Positions 49,549-57,756 of a stretch of 64,000 bases of DNA are shown here, piece by piece (position 1 is the stretch's first letter; each line of letters begins with the position of its first letter). A model generated the notes under the pieces. It was not told the DNA's origin and made no database searches. It saw only the letters and a program-made list of their open reading frames with translations. A program made the position numbers and the translations under genes. Where the stretch lies: contig NZ_CP119147.1 of NCBI RefSeq assembly GCF_029167645.1, positions 3,534,001 to 3,598,000 on the forward strand, given 5' to 3'. The stretch comes from Streptomyces sp. AM 2-1-1 (GTDB lineage Bacteria > Actinomycetota > Actinomycetes > Streptomycetales > Streptomycetaceae).

Positions 49549-52332
49549 GTGGCGTACCCGGAAGACCCACTCGATCTGCGCGGCGAGCTGCTGCTCGGTG
49601 GCACGTGGGTGGACATCACCTCGCGGATGTACACCCGGGAACCCGTGCGGATCGTGCACGGCACGGCGCCCGGGGCTTCACAGGCCGACCCCGCGTCCTG
49701 CTCGGTCCTCCTCAACAACGACGGAGGAGCGCTCTCTCCTCGGAACCCCATGGGCCCGTACTACGGACTGCTCGGCAGGAACACGCCGATCCGGCTCACG
49801 TTGCCGGCCGACGAGTCATGGCTCCGCCTCGATGGCGGGTACACGTCCACCCCGCACAGCACCGGCCTCACCATCCCGGGCGACTTCGATGTCCGAGTGG
49901 AGGCGACGCTCGACGACTGGCGGAGGACCGACCGCGGGATCGTCCTCGCGGGGAAGTGGTCATTTCCCCTAGGGCGGTACTGCTGGCGACTCATCGTCAA
50001 CACCTACGGGGGCCTGTCCCTCTCGTGGTCGAGCACCGGCACGGCTGCGGGGGCGCTCGCTGCGGACATGCTCACCAGCGTTCCGGTCCCGGTCGACGGG
50101 CGGCTGTGCGTCCGCGCGGTGCTCGACGTCAACAACGGTGCTGGTGGGTGGACCGCGACCTTCTACACGGCGCCGGTGATGGCTGGACCGTGGACACAGC
50201 TCGGCACGGCCGTCACCGGCGCCGGGGTGACCTCCGTCGGTGCGGCCGACGTACCGCTGACCGTCGGAATGGTCGGCTCCTCCACCAGCGGTGCGTTTGT
50301 ACCGGTGTCGGGCAGGGTGCACCGCGTCGAGGTGCGGTCGGGGATCGGCGGAACCCTGCTCGCCGCGCCGGATTTCACCACCCTCGTGCACGGGGCGAGC
50401 GGGACTACGGACAGTGCGGGAAGGGTGTGGTCCCTCGTCGGTGCCGCTGTGATCGAGCGCCGCGAAGGGCTCTTCGCCGGTGAGGTGTCGTCCTGGCCGC
50501 CACGGTGGACCGGTGCCGGGTACGACGCATGGGTGCCGATCCAGGCCGCGGGCATTCTCCGGCGCCTGGGTCAAGGCCGCCGACCTCTCGAATCGCCGAT
50601 CCGTCGGCGGCTCATGGGGGCGGCGTCCCTGATGGCGTATTGGCCGATGGAGGAGGGAGCCGACGCGCAGCAGATCTACTCACCTCTGCTCGGGGTCCGG
50701 CCGCTGGCGACGTCGGGGCTTCAGCTGGCGGCGGACGACAGCCTCCCGGGGTCAGCGCCGCTGCCCACGCTCGGCGCCTCCGCGTCCATCTCGGGGAGCA
50801 TCCCGGGCTCCACGACGCCGGGGTGGCAGGTCGAGATGGTCTACCGCCTCCCGGCCGTACCCTCACTTCAGGCCGAGGTACTACGGGTCGGCGTGACCGG
50901 CTCCACAATGAGGTCCGCCCACGTCTACGCGTCCTCAGCCGGTATCCGGGTGGAAGGACGCGACGGCGACGGCGCCATCGTCGGCTTCTTCGTCGTCACC
51001 GCCCCAGCAGCAGTCGCCGACTTCGCGGGCCGGTGGAACCGGCTCACCCTCTTCGTCACCGACGCCGGCTCGGGCCAGACCTACCTCACCGCAGCCTGGC
51101 GGGACCTCGCGGACGGCTCCTGGTGGGGCGCTGCGACGGTCTACACGGGAACAATGGGCATCGCGACGAGCGTGACGGGGACCTGGGGATCGTCGATGCA
51201 GGGCATGGCGCTCGGCCATCTCTCCGCCGTAGCCGTGCCGGGGGCCGGAATCTCGACTCCCGGATCGACCCTCTACTCGGGCGCGGACCGAGGGTTCGTG
51301 GGCGAGACCGCAATCACCCGGACTCGACGTCTGGCCGAGGAGGAGCCGGCGCTACGCCTCAGCGCCCGGCACGCACCCGGGGCGACGTCCGAAGCGCTCG
51401 GCCCGCAGGGGCGCGTGCAGCTGCTCGACCTGCTCGCCGAGGTGGGGGAGACAGACGGTGGAATCCTGGCCGAGCGGATGGACCAGCTGGGCCTCGTCTA
51501 CCGGGCACGGAACACGCTGTACAACCAGGCCCCGGCGCTCACGCTCGACTATGCGGTGGGCGAGGTCTCCGCGCCGCTGGAGCCCACCGACGACGACGAC
51601 GGCCTCACGAATGACATGACGGTGACGCGCGCCGGCGGCGGCTCCGGGCGATCCGTCGCCACGACCGGGCCGCTCTCGACCGCTTCGCCCGAGACCGGTG
51701 GGGTGGGCGTCTACGAGCAGGCGATCACCCTCTCACTCGGCTCCGACGCGCAGACCGAGCAAATCGCCTCGTGGCTGGTGCACTTGGGTACCTGGGACGA
51801 GGCCCGCTACCCGAGCGTACGCGTAGAACTCCACCGGCACCCGGGGCTCATCCCCGCTGCGATGCGGCTGCGCCCCGGACACCTGGTCCGGATCGTGAAC
51901 CCCCCGCTCTACACCGGCCCGGGACCTCTCGACCTGATCGTGCGCCAGATCCAGCACGAACCGACCCCGCGCACCTGGGTTCTGACGCTGGTCTGTGCCC
52001 CGGCTGGCCCGTACCGGGTTGGGGTGTACGACGACCCTGTACGCGGCCGGTACGACACCGGCGGGTCACAACTCGCCTCCACGGCCACGCCGACGTCCGG
52101 GACCCTCTCGGTCGCCTACACAGACGGCGTCCGCTGGATCACCACCGCCAGCCATCCCGGTCACTTCCCCTTCGACATCACAGTCGGTGGAGAGCGGATG
52201 ACGGTGACCGCGATCAGTGCCGCCGTGTCGCCGCAGATCTTCTCGGTCATCCGGTCCGTCAATGGGGTCAGCAAGACCCACGTCGTCGGCGCCGCCGTGC
52301 GGCTTGCCGATCCCACTGTCTACGCACTGTAG
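49549..52332 (+). CDS. Tail tip protein with LamG-like domain
   Basis: 927 residues, GTG start with AGGAAGGGG. N-terminal region LRGELLLGGTWVDITSRMYT resembles distal tail or baseplate components. Two concanavalin/LamG-like segments follow (FDVRVEATLDDWRRTDRGIV ... ; WNRLTLFVTDAGSG), then a C-terminal half of tail-associated type (LRPGHLVRIVNPPLYTGPG, VLTLVCAPAGPYRVGVYDDP). Probably shapes the tip and binds host surface glycans; inferred. Confidence 0.8.
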   Translation: MAYPEDPLDLRGELLLGGTWVDITSRMYTREPVRIVHGTAPGASQADPASCSVLLNNDGGALSPRNPMGPYYGLLGRNTPIRLTLPADESWLRLDGGYTSTPHSTGLTIPGDFDVRVEATLDDWRRTDRGIVLAGKWSFPLGRYCWRLIVNTYGGLSLSWSSTGTAAGALAADMLTSVPVPVDGRLCVRAVLDVNNGAGGWTATFYTAPVMAGPWTQLGTAVTGAGVTSVGAADVPLTVGMVGSSTSGAFVPVSGRVHRVEVRSGIGGTLLAAPDFTTLVHGASGTTDSAGRVWSLVGAAVIERREGLFAGEVSSWPPRWTGAGYDAWVPIQAAGILRRLGQGRRPLESPIRRRLMGAASLMAYWPMEEGADAQQIYSPLLGVRPLATSGLQLAADDSLPGSAPLPTLGASASISGSIPGSTTPGWQVEMVYRLPAVPSLQAEVLRVGVTGSTMRSAHVYASSAGIRVEGRDGDGAIVGFFVVTAPAAVADFAGRWNRLTLFVTDAGSGQTYLTAAWRDLADGSWWGAATVYTGTMGIATSVTGTWGSSMQGMALGHLSAVAVPGAGISTPGSTLYSGADRGFVGETAITRTRRLAEEEPALRLSARHAPGATSEALGPQGRVQLLDLLAEVGETDGGILAERMDQLGLVYRARNTLYNQAPALTLDYAVGEVSAPLEPTDDDDGLTNDMTVTRAGGGSGRSVATTGPLSTASPETGGVGVYEQAITLSLGSDAQTEQIASWLVHLGTWDEARYPSVRVELHRHPGLIPAAMRLRPGHLVRIVNPPLYTGPGPLDLIVRQIQHEPTPRTWVLTLVCAPAGPYRVGVYDDPVRGRYDTGGSQLASTATPTSGTLSVAYTDGVRWITTASHPGHFPFDITVGGERMTVTAISAAVSPQIFSVIRSVNGVSKTHVVGAAVRLADPTVYAL

Positions 52333-52344
52333 GAGGGCGTATCC

Positions 52345-52845
52345 ATGCCGGACACTCGTTTCGCCGGGGAGGCGTTGGTCGCCGCGACCGAGAACGCGCG
52401 CGCCCCTTTCACCTTGTCGTTCACCGCGACCAACACGGACACCCCGCTCGGCGGCACCACGGCCGAGGCCGTCTGGATCACCACCCCGAGCATCACCTTC
52501 CGGGCTGGCCGCGCCTACAGGGTCACCGTCAAAGGCCTTCTCCAGTTGTCTGCCGCCGCCACCGAGGCCCAAGTGCGGGTGCGAAAAGGCGTGTTGGGAG
52601 GCTTGCTGATCTACGACTCATGGCGAATTCCGTCGCCCGGCGCCTCCAACTACGGCATCGAGCTGTCCTCGATCTTCACCAACGCCACCGCGTCGAGCAT
52701 CACCACCACAGTGGTCGGGAGCGTCGCCCGCGCGTCCGGCACGGGGACCGTCCTTATGGCCGCCTCGGTTACGTCACCCGCCTACCTGCATTTCGAGGAC
52801 CTCGGCCCCGCCAGCGACTTCACCGGGGCCGTCGCTCTCACCTGA
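52345..52845 (+). CDS. Beta-rich tail protein
   Basis: 166 residues. Jelly-roll or fibre-like beta segments: TITFRAGRAYRVTVKG-type, LLIYDSWRIPSPGASNYGIE and VARASGTGTVLMAASVTSPA. Could be a receptor-binding or tail-spike accessory protein. ATG with GGAGGG upstream. Confidence 0.75.
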   Translation: MPDTRFAGEALVAATENARAPFTLSFTATNTDTPLGGTTAEAVWITTPSITFRAGRAYRVTVKGLLQLSAAATEAQVRVRKGVLGGLLIYDSWRIPSPGASNYGIELSSIFTNATASSITTTVVGSVARASGTGTVLMAASVTSPAYLHFEDLGPASDFTGAVALT

Positions 52846-52861
52846 CCGCCCCTCTACCGCC

Positions 52862-52884
52862 GCCCTGGGTCATCCGGCCCAGGG
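52862..52884 (+). terminator. Terminator-like hairpin in the tail module
   Basis: GCCCTGG / CCAGGGC stem followed by TTCTTC, 17 bases after the preceding stop. Confidence 0.65.
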
Positions 52885-52908
52885 CTTCTTCATGCCCGCG
52901 GAGGGCTC

Positions 52909-53184
52909 ATGCCGATCACACTGCCCAAGTACCCGGCGACCAACGATGAGCTACTCATTCGTGTGTCCAGCCTCGACGCAGACGTGCAGCTCACCTACAC
53001 CGTCCGCCCCGACCAGATCGACACTTGGACCGACCAGGACCTCCTGGACAAGGTCGCCGCACTGCGGGCCGCCGTGCGCGGCCTGCTTCCGGAGCGCGTG
53101 GACCTCCAGGTCAACATCTTCTGGAACCGGAGCGGCCAGACGTCGGTTCTGCACGACGTCGAGACCACCACGGCGGCCAGCTGA
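52909..53184 (+). CDS. Hypothetical protein before endolysin
   Basis: 91 residues, ATG with GGAGGG. LPKYPATNDELLIRVSSLDA, then a helix (LLDKVAALRAAVRGLLPERV). Widespread in Streptomyces phage tail-lysis junctions; unknown role. Stop overlaps the endolysin start. Confidence 0.7.
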   Translation: MPITLPKYPATNDELLIRVSSLDADVQLTYTVRPDQIDTWTDQDLLDKVAALRAAVRGLLPERVDLQVNIFWNRSGQTSVLHDVETTTAAS

Positions 53185-54026
53185 TGGCTGCCCCACTGTC
53201 CGCTGACGCCCTGCTCCTGGCCCTCCGCTCGGAGGGCCTCCGGGTGGTTGAGTACAAGAGCTGGCGCACCCACAACCGCGAGGGCCACGGCCTCTGGGGG
53301 CCCGTGCACGGCGTGATGATCCATCACACCGTCACCTCGGGCACCGCGAGTTCGGTGGAGCTCTGCTACGCCGGGCACTCCGAGCTCCCCGGGCCGCTCT
53401 GCCACGGCGTCATCGACAAGGAGGGCACGGTCCACATGGTGGGCCACGGCCGCGCCAACCACGCCGGGCTCGGCGACGACGACGTACTGCGCGCGGTTAT
53501 CACCGAGGCGGCGCTCCCCGCCGACAACGAGGCGAACACGGACGGCAACGCCCGTTTCTACGGCTTCGAGTGCGTCAACCTCGGCGACGGCAAGGACCCG
53601 TGGCCTGCTGAGCAGCTGCTCGCGATCGAGCGCGTCTCGGCCGCGATCTGCCGGGCGCACGACTGGGAGGCGGACTCGGTCATAGGGCACCTGGAGTGGC
53701 AGCCGGGGAAGGTCGATCCGCGCGGCTTCACGATGCCCTCGATGCGCACCCGGGTCGCGGCCCGGCTTGAGACGAAGCCGCCCAGCAAGCCGACCGTGCC
53801 CCCCACTCCTACCGCCCCGTCGAAGGGAACCCCCGCCGTGGCGACCACGGACAGCAGGGTCGCAGCCCTGCACACCAACCTGACCGCGATCGGCGAGATC
53901 GGCACCAGCGCGACCGGCACCAAGTCCGGCCGGGTCGAGCACGCCGCCGGCTACTACCTCGCCCACATCCTCGACGAGGTCCGCCAGCTGCGGGCCGACG
54001 TCGCCGCACTCACGAAGGAGTCCTGA
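53184..54026 (+). CDS. Endolysin: N-acetylmuramoyl-L-alanine amidase
   Basis: 280 residues. Amidase_2 domain ~10-190: MIHHTVTSGTASS (zinc His), VHMVGHGRANHAGLGDDDV, FYGFECVNLGDGKDP, and IGHLEWQPGKVDPRGFTM (second His, Lys and Asp). A Pro/Thr linker leads to a C-terminal helical segment VRQLRADVAALTKES that may multimerise or bind wall. No signal peptide, so holin release is expected. Confidence 0.95.
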   Translation: MAAPLSADALLLALRSEGLRVVEYKSWRTHNREGHGLWGPVHGVMIHHTVTSGTASSVELCYAGHSELPGPLCHGVIDKEGTVHMVGHGRANHAGLGDDDVLRAVITEAALPADNEANTDGNARFYGFECVNLGDGKDPWPAEQLLAIERVSAAICRAHDWEADSVIGHLEWQPGKVDPRGFTMPSMRTRVAARLETKPPSKPTVPPTPTAPSKGTPAVATTDSRVAALHTNLTAIGEIGTSATGTKSGRVEHAAGYYLAHILDEVRQLRADVAALTKES

Positions 54027-54028
54027 CC

Positions 54029-54259
54029 ATGTCTGAGCCCCTCCGCCACCCTGCGACCGAGCACCTGCTCCGCTACTTCGACACGGCCCACCTGCCCGAG
54101 CACCTCCGGGCGGTGAGCGCCCCCTGCGGCGACCTCGCCCGCCAGCTGGGGGACGCGCTCCCGGACGGCCCCGAGCTGTCCGCCGGGCTCCGCAAGCTGC
54201 TGGAGGCGAAGGACTGCTTCGTCCGTGCCGCCGTCGACGCGGCCGCCCGGGAGGAGTAG
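54029..54259 (+). CDS. Small conserved actinophage protein
   Basis: 76 residues. HPATEHLLRYFDTAHLPEHL then VSAPCGDLARQLGDALPDGP and a C-terminal helix KLLEAKDCFVRAAVDAA. I recognise the HL-RYF-HLP-L pattern as common in actinophage lysis regions, with no assigned function. Confidence 0.8.
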   Translation: MSEPLRHPATEHLLRYFDTAHLPEHLRAVSAPCGDLARQLGDALPDGPELSAGLRKLLEAKDCFVRAAVDAAAREE

Positions 54260-54261
54260 CC

Positions 54262-54417
54262 GTGTCCGTGAACCCGACCACCGATCCGCAACTGGCCCAC
54301 CGCCTCTTCGACCCGCAGGCGCAAACCCTGATCAACGAGTACTTCGCGGCCCGCGCCGCCGCCCACCCGCCCGTCCCGGAGACCTTCCGGGGACCGAACT
54401 ACCGGAAGGACAACTGA
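54262..54417 (+). CDS. Very small lysis-region protein
   Basis: 51 residues, GTG start two bases after the previous stop, GAGGAG just upstream. Sequence features TTDPQLAHRLFDPQAQTLIN, EYFAARAAAHPPVPETFRG; no membrane helix. Its TGA overlaps the holin ATG. Supported by packing and codon use. Confidence 0.6.
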   Translation: MSVNPTTDPQLAHRLFDPQAQTLINEYFAARAAAHPPVPETFRGPNYRKDN

Positions 54418-54689
54418 TGTCCGAGACCCGCTTCCCCCTGTCGGCCACCGAGACCGTCATCAAGACGGCGAAGACCTATGCCCGCGACCTCGCGGAGCGC
54501 ACCCTCGCCACCGCGGTGGTCGCGGCCGGTGGTGTCGCCATCGCGGCCGGGCCCGCCGACATGTTCCACGCGTCGTTCTGGGAGACGATGGCCGCCGCCG
54601 GGATCGCCGCCGCGGGGACCCTGCTCAAGGGTGTGGCCGCGCGGGCGTTCGGCACGAAGAACAGCGCGTCCCTCGCCAAGGGGGTCTGA
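54417..54689 (+). CDS. Holin-like protein (r1t type)
   Basis: 90 residues. Two predicted transmembrane helices (LATAVVAAGGVAIAAG and TMAAAGIAAAGTLLKGV) joined by a short loop; charged N-terminus. Size and topology fit r1t-like holins of actinophages. Placed just after the amidase. Forms lesions that release endolysin. Confidence 0.83.
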   Translation: MSETRFPLSATETVIKTAKTYARDLAERTLATAVVAAGGVAIAAGPADMFHASFWETMAAAGIAAAGTLLKGVAARAFGTKNSASLAKGV

Positions 54690-55123
54690 TGCGGGCCGCC
54701 TTGTGGCGGCACCTCCAGTGGCGTGGCCTCGCCCTGGCCGGGACCGGCGCCGCCTGGGTGGTCGTCGGTCTCGGCCTACTCCTCACCGACCGGCCCGCCG
54801 TCCGCGCCGGGGCCGGACCGCTCATCGACCTCATGTGCATCCAGGGCTGGGGCGGAGTGTGGATCGGCTGCGGGATCCTCGCCCTGGCGGCGGGGTTGCG
54901 CCGCCCCGGCCGGGACGTCGTGGGGTTCGCCGCGGTCGCCGGACCGCCCGCCTGGTGGGCACTCGCCTACCTCGCGGCAGCGGTCAGCGGCCGGTACCCA
55001 CCCGGCTGGGCCACCGTCCCCGTGTACGCGGTCATCCTGCTGCTGCTGGCCATCGTCGCCGCACTCACGGGGAGGGATCGGCGTATCTGCACGTGCGAGA
55101 GAGGGGGGCGATGTGGGCAGTGA
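54689..55123 (+). CDS. Multi-pass membrane protein of the lysis module
   Basis: 144 residues; ATG overlaps the holin stop. Four hydrophobic helices (GLALAGTGAAWVVVGLGLLL, GGVWIGCGILALAAGL, GFAAVAGPPAWWALAYLAA, VPVYAVILLLLAIVAAL). Possibly a second holin or antiholin. Ends with ICTCERGGRCGQ. Confidence 0.75.
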   Translation: MRAALWRHLQWRGLALAGTGAAWVVVGLGLLLTDRPAVRAGAGPLIDLMCIQGWGGVWIGCGILALAAGLRRPGRDVVGFAAVAGPPAWWALAYLAAAVSGRYPPGWATVPVYAVILLLLAIVAALTGRDRRICTCERGGRCGQ

Positions 55124-55463
55124 AGGCACCGTGCTCGGCGTCATCGCCTCGGTGATCGGCGGTCTGGCCGCGATCCTCGTGGCGCGGATCTCCAGGCCGG
55201 ACCCCGGGCAGGACGAAGACGGGGCCGGCGCTGGGGACGAGCTGAAGGTGTCCCCGGAGATCTGGCAGCGGTTCGAGCGGTTGGAGCGGAAAGTCGACCA
55301 CCTGACCGCGCTCGTCGAGACGAAGAAGGCCGAGGTGTCCGCGCTGGAGAAGATGCTCCGCTCCGCGATGCGGATCGTCCGCCGCCAGCAGCGCCGCCTC
55401 CGCGCGCACGGCGAACGCCCCGAGGAAGTGCCGCTGGAGCTCATCCCCTACAGCATCGACTGA
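55113..55463 (+). CDS. Single-TM coiled-coil protein (DUF2746-like)
   Basis: 116 residues, GTG start overlapping the previous gene, with GAGAGGGG upstream. One N-terminal membrane helix (TVLGVIASVIGGLAAILVA), then an acidic linker and coiled coil (RFERLERKVDHLTALVETKK). Resembles DUF2746 proteins and spanin-like lysis accessories of actinophages. Last gene of the late operon. Confidence 0.78.
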   Translation: MGSEGTVLGVIASVIGGLAAILVARISRPDPGQDEDGAGAGDELKVSPEIWQRFERLERKVDHLTALVETKKAEVSALEKMLRSAMRIVRRQQRRLRAHGERPEEVPLELIPYSID

Positions 55464-55471
55464 CCACCACG

Positions 55472-55509
55472 CCCCCGTCTGGCCACCTCGGCCGGGCGGG
55501 GGTCTTTTT
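55472..55509 (+). terminator. Late operon terminator
   Basis: CCCCCGTCTGGCC pairs with GGCCGGGCGGGGG (one G-T mismatch) and is followed by TCTTTTT, a classical intrinsic terminator, rare in this AT-poor genome. Confidence 0.85.
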
Positions 55510-55540
55510 CATGGGTAACGGGGACATCGACATCCTTCTA

Positions 55541-55556
55541 TGTGATCTCCATCACA
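55541..55556. promoter_or_regulatory. Palindrome TGTGA-N6-TCACA
   Basis: TGTGATCTCCATCACA is a perfect two-fold palindrome of the CRP/FNR class. It lies ~250 bp upstream of the antirepressor gene. Whether a host Crp-like or phage protein binds it is unknown. Confidence 0.4.
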
Positions 55557-55723
55557 GAACCAAAGGGGCATTCGATGGCAGAAGGATCATTCATTGGCAT
55601 CCGGTGACACTCAGGCCCACTTCGCCTCCTAGGAATCCTTGGATACTCACTGGCTGCTGGCACGCAGTGCCGCGCGCGACCGTGACCACGCGTCAGGAGG
55701 CAGGCGTAATGTAAACGCCACAA

Positions 55724-55748
55724 GGCCGCCTTCGATTCGAAGGCGGCC
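55724..55748 (+). terminator. Perfect hairpin in the antirepressor leader
   Basis: GGCCGCCTTCGA / TCGAAGGCGGCC with one central base; 60 bases upstream of the antirepressor start. May act as attenuator or terminator. Confidence 0.55.
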
Positions 55749-55808
55749 AAGGAACAGCTTTGTATGCGGACCCCAGATCCGCCGAAGCTCACATCAAGGA
55801 GAGAGCCC

Positions 55809-56630
55809 TTGACGCACACCGAAGACATTAGCGTGCCGCTGCCCGAAAACAACAGTGGGGGTAGCCCGTTCGACAGAATCATGCTTCTGGACCACCACGG
55901 CGAGGAGCGCTGGTCTGCCCGCGACCTCCAGCAGATGGCGGGCTACGCGAAGTGGCAGGAGTTCGAGAAGGTCATCGCGAAGGCGAAGCTCGCTGTGAGC
56001 AATAGCGGCATGGAGCCCCTTGATCACTTTACGGGCGCCCGTAAAGTGATTGCCGGGGGCAGGTGGGGCCGCCAGGAGGTCGACGACATCCGCCTGACCA
56101 GGTTCGGCGCTTACCAGGTCGCCCTCAACGGCGACGCCTCCAAGCCCGAGATCGCCGCCGCCAAGACGTACTTCGCTGTGAAGGCCCGCGAGGCCGAACT
56201 CGCGGCGAAGCCGGACGTCGGCAGCGCCGAGGGCATCCTGGCGCTCGCCGAGCAGTACGTCGTCGCCGCGAAGGAACTCGTCGCCACGAAGGCCGAACTC
56301 GCCATCGCTGCGCCGAAGGCCGGCAAGTGGGACGCGTTCTGCAACAGCGACGGCCTGATCGACATGGGCACTGCGGCGAAGGCGCTCACGACGCTCACTG
56401 GCGGCCTCGGGCGGACGAAGTTCATGGACCGCCTCCGGGAACCCGACCTGCGCTTCCTCCAGGTGCAGAACCCGCGCATCCCCTACGAGGTCCACATCAC
56501 CGCTGGCCGGGCGGAGGTGAAGCTCGTCCACGCGAACTACCAGTGGGTTGAGCAGACCTTCCTCACGCCGAAGGGCCTCGACTGGCTGTCCGACCGCCTC
56601 GGCAGCAGAGACGCGCTCCCGGTCACCTGA
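55809..56630 (+). CDS. Phage antirepressor (DinD-like N-terminus, KilAC-like C-terminus)
   Basis: 273 residues from TTG 55809, chosen for AAGGAGAG at 55796-55804. N-terminal ~115 residues match DinD/BRO-type domains: FDRIMLLDHHGEERWSARDL, QMAGYAKWQEFEKVIAKA, LTRFGAYQVALNGD. C-terminal KilAC-like part: NSDGLIDMGTAAKALTTLTG, FMDRLREPDLRFLQVQNPRI, YQWVEQTFLTPKGLDWLSD. Such proteins inactivate phage repressors. A 28-bp perfect palindrome lies inside codons for DHFTGARKVI. Confidence 0.85.
   Translation: MTHTEDISVPLPENNSGGSPFDRIMLLDHHGEERWSARDLQQMAGYAKWQEFEKVIAKAKLAVSNSGMEPLDHFTGARKVIAGGRWGRQEVDDIRLTRFGAYQVALNGDASKPEIAAAKTYFAVKAREAELAAKPDVGSAEGILALAEQYVVAAKELVATKAELAIAAPKAGKWDAFCNSDGLIDMGTAAKALTTLTGGLGRTKFMDRLREPDLRFLQVQNPRIPYEVHITAGRAEVKLVHANYQWVEQTFLTPKGLDWLSDRLGSRDALPVT
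56023..56050. repeat. 28-bp perfect palindrome inside the antirepressor gene
   Basis: ATCACTTTACGGGC followed directly by its exact reverse complement. It would extrude as a 14-bp stem without loop, or form a hairpin in mRNA covering codons ~73-81. Confidence 0.9.
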
Positions 56631-56647
56631 ACCTGACGAACCACCTC

Positions 56648-56683
56648 GCCCCCGTCTGGCCACGTGCCGGGCGGGGCGTTTCG
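56648..56683 (+). terminator. Terminator after the antirepressor
   Basis: CGCCCCCGTCTGGC pairs with GCCGGGCGGGGCG, then TTTCG. Sequence very similar to the late operon terminator at 55472, suggesting a duplicated element. Confidence 0.75.
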
Positions 56684-56695
56684 TCATGCCCGGGG

Positions 56696-57049
56696 TCAGT
56701 CCCGCCGGAGGAGAACCCGCTCCGGCCGGCACACGTCGCACCCGGGTGTCCCCGCGGCGAGGTGAGCGGCCGCGTCCTCCCGGGTGAGCGGGCGCATCTC
56801 TCCGCCCTCGGCCCAGCAGTCACCGCGGTGCACCGCCTCGGGGCCTCCGAGCCCGATCCGGGCGAGGCCCCATGCCGGCGGCGCGGGCGCACGGTGGGGC
56901 TCCTTCGCGGCGGGCGCGGCCGGTGGCGGCACCCAGGGCGCCTTCTGCCGCTCGGATGCCGCTATCGCCCGGTCGACCTCTTCGAGTTGGAGAGCCAGGT
57001 AGGTGCGAAGAGTGCGGAGGCGGGCGGCATCCGGTGGCAGGTCGGACAT
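56696..57049 (-). CDS. DUF6233-like protein
   Basis: 117 residues. SDLPPDAARLRTLRTYLALQ with a helical N-terminus, a Pro-rich linker, then VHRGDCWAEGGEMRPLTRED and PGCDVCRPERVL. This order matches the Streptomyces DUF6233 family, numerous in chromosomes and mobile elements; function unknown. Leftward, convergent with the antirepressor. Confidence 0.8.
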   Translation of the reverse strand: MSDLPPDAARLRTLRTYLALQLEEVDRAIAASERQKAPWVPPPAAPAAKEPHRAPAPPAWGLARIGLGGPEAVHRGDCWAEGGEMRPLTREDAAAHLAAGTPGCDVCRPERVLLRRD

Positions 57050-57106
57050 GCGTTCGATTCTACGTCTCGTGCGCCACCTGCCTTCGGCCGCAGAGCCTTC
57101 ACCTGG

Positions 57107-57742
57107 CTACACGGGCGGCCCGAGCGGCACCCGGGCGTCGGTCTCCCACTCGTACATCTGCCGGTCCCGACCGAGAACGATGAGTTCAGCCGCCGTGATC
57201 CAGGCGGTGGCGGCTGGCACGTCGAGCGCAGCAAGCCCACCGGCGATGGGCGCGGCCGGGCCGGCGCCGGAGGAGTAGGCAACGGACACGTGCGGGCGGA
57301 AGCCATCGGCGCGCTCGGGCACCTCCGGCAGGACGTCGCCGATAGCGGCCCGGACCGCGTCCCGCACGGCGTGGACCGGTTCGGCGGGCCGGGCGGGCAG
57401 GAGGATCGCCTCGGGGTCGAGGACGACCGGCCCGGCGCCGAGCTGGATCTCGAAGGCAGGCACCGCCGCCAGCCGATCTTGAGCTGCCGACACGACCTGG
57501 TCCACGGTGGCCGCGTCCACCTCGTCCACGAAGCCGATGCCCTGCATCGTCAGGTGCAGCCACGGGTCGGGGATGAGGGTCAGACCGTCAAGGTGAGCGA
57601 GGCCAGCCCGGTATGCGGAAGCCGCGCGGTGCACGTCCTCCTGGCCGTCGAACGTCAGATGCCAGGTGTAGAACCGCCGACCCGGCTCCCACCCGGGCCG
57701 CCACCACCAGTGATCACGCATGTTATCGAGTCCTGTGGTCAT
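57107..57742 (-). CDS. 2'-5' RNA ligase / 2H phosphoesterase family protein
   Basis: 211 residues. Two HxT/S-x motifs of the 2H superfamily: WLHLTMQGIG at ~60 and PHVSVAYSS at ~145. RRFYTWHLTFDGQEDVHRA begins the fold. Likely cyclic phosphodiesterase or RNA-modifying activity on 2',3' or 2'-5' bonds. Downstream of and codirectional with the XRE-repeat regulator 14 bp away, a pair seen repeatedly in Streptomyces. Confidence 0.88.
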   Translation of the reverse strand: MTTGLDNMRDHWWWRPGWEPGRRFYTWHLTFDGQEDVHRAASAYRAGLAHLDGLTLIPDPWLHLTMQGIGFVDEVDAATVDQVVSAAQDRLAAVPAFEIQLGAGPVVLDPEAILLPARPAEPVHAVRDAVRAAIGDVLPEVPERADGFRPHVSVAYSSGAGPAAPIAGGLAALDVPAATAWITAAELIVLGRDRQMYEWETDARVPLGPPV

Positions 57743-57756
57743 GGCCAGAGATCAAA

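Noticed and set aside
55538..55882. Leftward open frame over the antirepressor leader
   Set aside because: Covers a terminator tail, a palindrome and the antirepressor 5' end in antisense; no coding bias.
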